In this document: positions 5,329 to 6,355 of the stretch, one piece after another
Layout of the letters: the number at the start of each line of letters is the position of its first letter
Position numbering within the stretch: the first letter of the stretch is position 1
NCBI GenBank assembly: GCA_934749845.1
Contig: CAKVHQ010000033.1
Coordinates: 1 to 6,355, forward strand
Length of the DNA stretch: 6,355 bases
Reading direction: 5' to 3'
From: an uncultured Clostridia bacterium
GTDB taxonomy: Bacteria > Bacillota > Clostridia > Christensenellales > UBA1242
Translations under genes and position numbers: made by a program
Notes under the pieces: model-generated
The model's database searches: none
Seen by the model: the letters and a program-made list of their open reading frames with translations, nothing else
What the model was told of the DNA's origin: nothing

Positions 5329-6108
5329 ATGGATAAAACAACGGAAAGAGTATTTATGTGCATGCCAGAAAGTATCGCAGCTGCGTTTGGAACTGGTGTC
5401 GCTAATATGTCCGATAAACGTGCAGAAAACTTGAGTGGGCAATTAGCAGATGTCTTTAATTATCTATATAGTCAACATAGTGACGATGTGCAGCTCGAAA
5501 AATTTAAATTAATTGGTTCATGCGTCGAAAGTTATGAAGGAAATGACATTGTTAAGTTTAATGGTGTTGCCTTGTTTTCAGATAAAACAATTGCGTATAC
5601 CACCATTGATTATTCTATGCCTTTGAAATCTTATACCTATAATATTAAAGTCAACAATTATGAATATTTCGATAGACTAACAAAATCTACCAAGCCAACA
5701 AATATTTCGGTTGTTCCAGTTTTTGACTTTGCCGATGTTAACGAAACATTTACAAACAACAGCCAAGAAGTAAATGGATACAAAAATGCCAAAAGTATGC
5801 TTTTAAACATATCTACTCCAAAGTATGATGACAGTAAAAATGAAGTTTCATTTTTAGCCAAAACTTTAATGCTAATTAAAAACAATTACGACAATTGCAA
5901 CCGTGTTATCGTTGCAACAAATAAATATGATGTAAATTCAACAAAAGGTGAGTATTCACTTTTAAAACAAAACCCAGCATCGATTTTTGATTATACTGCA
6001 AATGCAATTAGAAACAAAGGTAGTTCAAAAATCAAGGTTTCTAACATTTCAATGATTCCAGTTAATTTTGAAAATACAGACGAAAAATATTCAGCAGTCT
6101 TAAATTAA
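5329..6108 (+). CDS. Hypothetical soluble protein, 259 residues
   Basis: I do not recognise this protein. It has no signal peptide or membrane helix and should be cytoplasmic. Residues 14-60 look helical; the rest mixes beta-type stretches (IVKFNGVALFS 74-84, TIAYTTIDYS 87-96, NRVIVATNKYDV 191-202) with Asn-, Lys- and Tyr-rich loops. A short motif occurs twice, TNISVVPVFDF at 124-134 and SNISMIPVNFE at 238-248, hinting at two related halves, though the sequence between them aligns poorly. No catalytic motif is visible. The start at 5329 fits the ribosome site better than the ATG at 5323. The gene stands alone behind an ideal sigma-A promoter and before a strong terminator, so it may be highly expressed, unless the inverted repeat over the -35 box is an operator that holds it down. 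Confidence 0.88.
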   Translation: MDKTTERVFMCMPESIAAAFGTGVANMSDKRAENLSGQLADVFNYLYSQHSDDVQLEKFKLIGSCVESYEGNDIVKFNGVALFSDKTIAYTTIDYSMPLKSYTYNIKVNNYEYFDRLTKSTKPTNISVVPVFDFADVNETFTNNSQEVNGYKNAKSMLLNISTPKYDDSKNEVSFLAKTLMLIKNNYDNCNRVIVATNKYDVNSTKGEYSLLKQNPASIFDYTANAIRNKGSSKIKVSNISMIPVNFENTDEKYSAVLN

Positions 6109-6138
6109 TTTGTTTTACATAGTAAAAGATTATAACAC

Positions 6139-6170
6139 AAAAAAGAAGAACCAAAAGGCTCTTCTTTTTT
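6139..6170. terminator. Intrinsic terminator after the 259-residue protein gene
   Basis: AAAAAAGAAGA (6139-6149) pairs with TCTTCTTTTTT (6160-6170). After one A-C mismatch the stem continues with CC/GG around an AAAA loop. The right arm ends in six T, and the left arm gives six T on the other strand, so it could work in both directions. Confidence 0.85.
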
Positions 6171-6355
6171 AATTGGTGCTCATGACTGGACTCTCGTCAA
6201 AACACGCGGGCAAAGTATTCGCTTTTTTAAAAAAACTCATTTAAGCCGCGGTTTTTCCTCTTTTCAAAAGTTTTTTCTAAAAAACTTTTATCAATATTTA
6301 TCACCGGTCCGAGTCCGGATTGTAAACGCACAAAATAAAAAACCACCAGAAAACT
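6171..6355. other. Palindrome-rich end region without a convincing gene
   Basis: The stretch is locally richer in G and C than the genes (for example 6302-6319). It holds TTTTTT/AAAAAAA (6223-6235), an 11-bp inverted repeat (6266-6289) and GGACTC (6188-6193) mirrored by GAGTCC (6311-6316). A minus-strand frame is open from the window edge to a TAA at 6229-6227 (42 codons) and could be the tail of a gene outside. Its composition (Phe, Lys, Glu runs made by the palindromes) makes this doubtful. Confidence 0.4.
6266..6289. repeat. 11-bp perfect inverted repeat with 2-base centre
   Basis: AAAAGTTTTTT (6266-6276) and AAAAAACTTTT (6279-6289) flank CT. The stem is almost all A-T and is not followed by an extended T run, so it is a weak terminator candidate at best. 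It may be part of a dispersed intergenic repeat. Confidence 0.5.

Noticed and set aside
6227..6355. Partial minus-strand gene entering from the right edge
   Set aside because: The frame is open for 42 codons, but much of it is made by the A/T palindromes, and no recognisable protein features support it. It is kept only as a possibility in the end-region note.

Overview
The window is AT-rich, single-copy-looking chromosomal DNA from a bacterium. Gram-positive-type Shine-Dalgarno sites (AGGAG, GGAG), TTGACA/TATAAT-type promoters, hairpin-plus-T terminators, tRNA genes with encoded CCA ends and the RecG sequence all suggest a low-GC Firmicutes-type lineage, probably an uncultured one. The lineage cannot be fixed from this window. 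All five protein genes end in TAA and none contains an in-frame TGA, so the genetic code (11 or 4) cannot be decided directly. Trp is encoded by TGG where checked.

Layout: 1-488 holds no convincing gene. It contains a likely terminator for a gene outside the window, two inverted copies of a small dispersed-type repeat, and the recG promoter. 489-2453 (+) is recG, a branch-migrating DNA helicase that appears to be transcribed as a leaderless mRNA. A bidirectional terminator separates it from a convergent unknown soluble protein (3082-2492, minus). That gene's promoter lies back to back with the promoter of a two-gene tRNA operon, tRNA-Val(TAC) and tRNA-Gly(GCC), at 3241-3394, which ends in a strong terminator. 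Next comes an unknown six-helix membrane protein (3548-4603, +). It is convergent, across a second bidirectional terminator, with a small single-pass membrane-anchored protein (5032-4697, minus). A divergent intergenic region then leads to an unknown soluble 259-residue protein (5329-6108, +), which has a fully consensus extended -10 promoter and its own terminator. 6171-6355 is a palindrome-rich stretch with no convincing gene.

Every protein gene here seems to be its own transcription unit, so adjacency gives little functional information. Only RecG and the two tRNAs can be assigned a function. The other four proteins match no family I recognise. I see no CRISPR array, transposase, phage gene or recognisable defence cassette. 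The most unusual points are the SD-less, apparently leaderless recG start, the inverted repeat pair upstream of it, and the near-ideal promoter with an overlapping inverted repeat in front of the last unknown gene.
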